DNA from: Pseudomonas sp. 7P_10.2_Bac1
GTDB lineage: Bacteria; Pseudomonadota; Gammaproteobacteria; Pseudomonadales; Pseudomonadaceae
Assembly (NCBI RefSeq): GCF_025465935.1
Contig: NZ_JANLNV010000023.1
Span: 62,001 to 126,000, forward strand
Reading direction: 5' to 3'
DNA length: 64,000 nt
Shown: positions 63,248 to 64,000 of the stretch, in pieces
Layout of the letters: each line of letters starts with the position of its first letter
How positions within the stretch are numbered: position 1 is the stretch's first letter
Notes under the pieces: generated by a model
The model's input: only the letters and a program-made list of their open reading frames with translations
The model's database searches: none
What the model was told of the DNA's origin: nothing
Made by a program: the position numbers and the translations under genes

Positions 63248-64000
63248 CCCTTGTTCACCTCGGCGAAAATCTCCGTAATTGCTCGCCGGGGATAACGCTT
63301 GATCAGGGCTTTGACCTTGTCACTCATGCGCTGCAACTCGGCGCTGGGCTTAGCCCATTGCTCGGGCGGTAAGGGTTCTGACCATTCACGCATCGCCTGC
63401 GGCAGCGCTTTGCGGCCGACCTTGGCGATGCGTTTTATCTCCCATTCCACCAAGTGGTTGGGCAAGGTCCATAACGTCATGACGTGGTAGACGTACCAGA
63501 AAAAGCCATAGATCCAGCCCACTTCTTTCCCCCGGATACGCCGATGCAAACCGGCTCGGGCATTGCGGAAAGTGTGCAGACCTTCGTGGGGCGGGTCTCC
63601 GGGTTCATGGAGTTCTAACGGGTCTTGAAAGGCTTGCAGGTCGTTGAGTTCGTACTCCATATAACCGCGAACGGCTTCCCAGTTGGCAATCGCCAATTGC
63701 AGGGCTGCGCATTGGAATTCGACTCTGACCAACTCGCCTTCATGTTCAAAACCCATGCCCATTCCGTATTGGCGGGTCACGCCGTATTGGGTGGCGCTTT
63801 GAGCTTGAACGACCCACGCAGAGAGGGATTCCCAGGGCACGAATAAAGGCTCCGTGGCGCCGTCGGGCATAAAGCACACTTCACGGCGCTGGCGGTTGAA
63901 ACGGGTGGGGATGACTTTGGTGAAGAGTTTGTGGTGTTGGTACCAAATTACAAAGCAGAAAGCTGATGATCCAAGCCAGATGTACGCTGAAAATTTCCAA
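63244..64000 (-). CDS. Unknown protein, N-terminus outside the window
   Basis: The reverse-strand frame is open from base 64000 to the TAA at 63244 and has no stop, so the true start is beyond the window; the first in-window ATG (63879) is probably internal. Upstream of it the frame encodes a hydrophobic stretch (YIWLGSSAFCFVIWYQHHKL) and TRFNRQRREVCFMPDG. A second hydrophobic patch is GWIYGFFWYVYHVMTLWTL (about 60 residues before the end of the Trp-rich region). The RFNRQRREV segment resembles DUF6708-type proteins often linked to type VI secretion loci; this is tentative. Its stop overlaps that of the convergent autotransporter by 4 bp. Confidence 0.65.
   Translation of the reverse strand, partial: WKFSAYIWLGSSAFCFVIWYQHHKLFTKVIPTRFNRQRREVCFMPDGATEPLFVPWESLSAWVVQAQSATQYGVTRQYGMGMGFEHEGELVRVEFQCAALQLAIANWEAVRGYMEYELNDLQAFQDPLELHEPGDPPHEGLHTFRNARAGLHRRIRGKEVGWIYGFFWYVYHVMTLWTLPNHLVEWEIKRIAKVGRKALPQAMREWSEPLPPEQWAKPSAELQRMSDKVKALIKRYPRRAITEIFAEVNKG

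Overview
The window is chromosomal DNA of a Pseudomonas, most like the P. fluorescens / P. fragi side of the genus. The evidence is the gene order dnaK-grpE-recN-fur-bamE-rnfH-ratA-smpB-lldR-lldP, the tmRNA sequence, the DUF6124 protein and the REP-type palindromes. No strain or species is claimed.

Left core (1-15.4 kb): the dnaK start and grpE with two sigma-32-type promoters, SOS-regulated recN, fur divergent from bamE, ratA/rnfH, and smpB. A lactate regulon follows: an LldR-type repressor with a textbook operator, lactate permease, the three-subunit LldEFG/LutABC L-lactate dehydrogenase, and a 936-residue FAD/Fe-S D-lactate dehydrogenase, with overlapping stop and start codons from lldE through dld. 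A DUF6124 gene with a highly structured leader and a small exported protein precede ssrA (tmRNA, 15385-15776).

Accessory region (15.8 to about 34.4 kb): two islands abut at ssrA. Island 1 (15777-22350) lies between two 19-bp copies of the ssrA 3' end. It encodes a DUF2971 protein, a MobV-type relaxase with a recognisable nic-like sequence upstream, a P2 gpA-like HUH replication protein, an AlpA-like regulator and a tyrosine integrase, so it reads as a small integrative mobilizable element. Island 2 starts at the second att copy with iterons and an internally deleted integrase. It carries a complete RADAR anti-phage pair (rdrA ATPase, rdrB adenosine-deaminase-like protein), decayed fragments (a DUF932 start, a duplicated zinc-ribbon/glycine-zipper gene) and a four-gene operon: WYL regulator, glycine-rich membrane protein, HNH-like/coiled-coil/membrane protein, YkgJ-type Cys-cluster protein. 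I do not recognise this operon as a named system, and it is the best candidate here for something undescribed. The right end of island 2 is not defined.

Right core (35-64 kb): pstSCAB without phoU, followed by a degenerate Fic-like gene and a HAD-like gene; an Rrf2 regulator divergent from a thioredoxin-reductase-like enzyme; a block that looks like organosulfur scavenging (polar amino-acid ABC transporter, SfnB-like and NtaA/DszA-like flavin monooxygenases, a four-domain rhodanese protein, a LysR regulator, an MFS transporter); tonB-exbB-exbD; a secreted metallophosphoesterase; a galactarate/glucarate catabolic set (garD, MFS transporter, kdgD); a subtilisin-like autotransporter; and a partial unknown gene running off the right edge.
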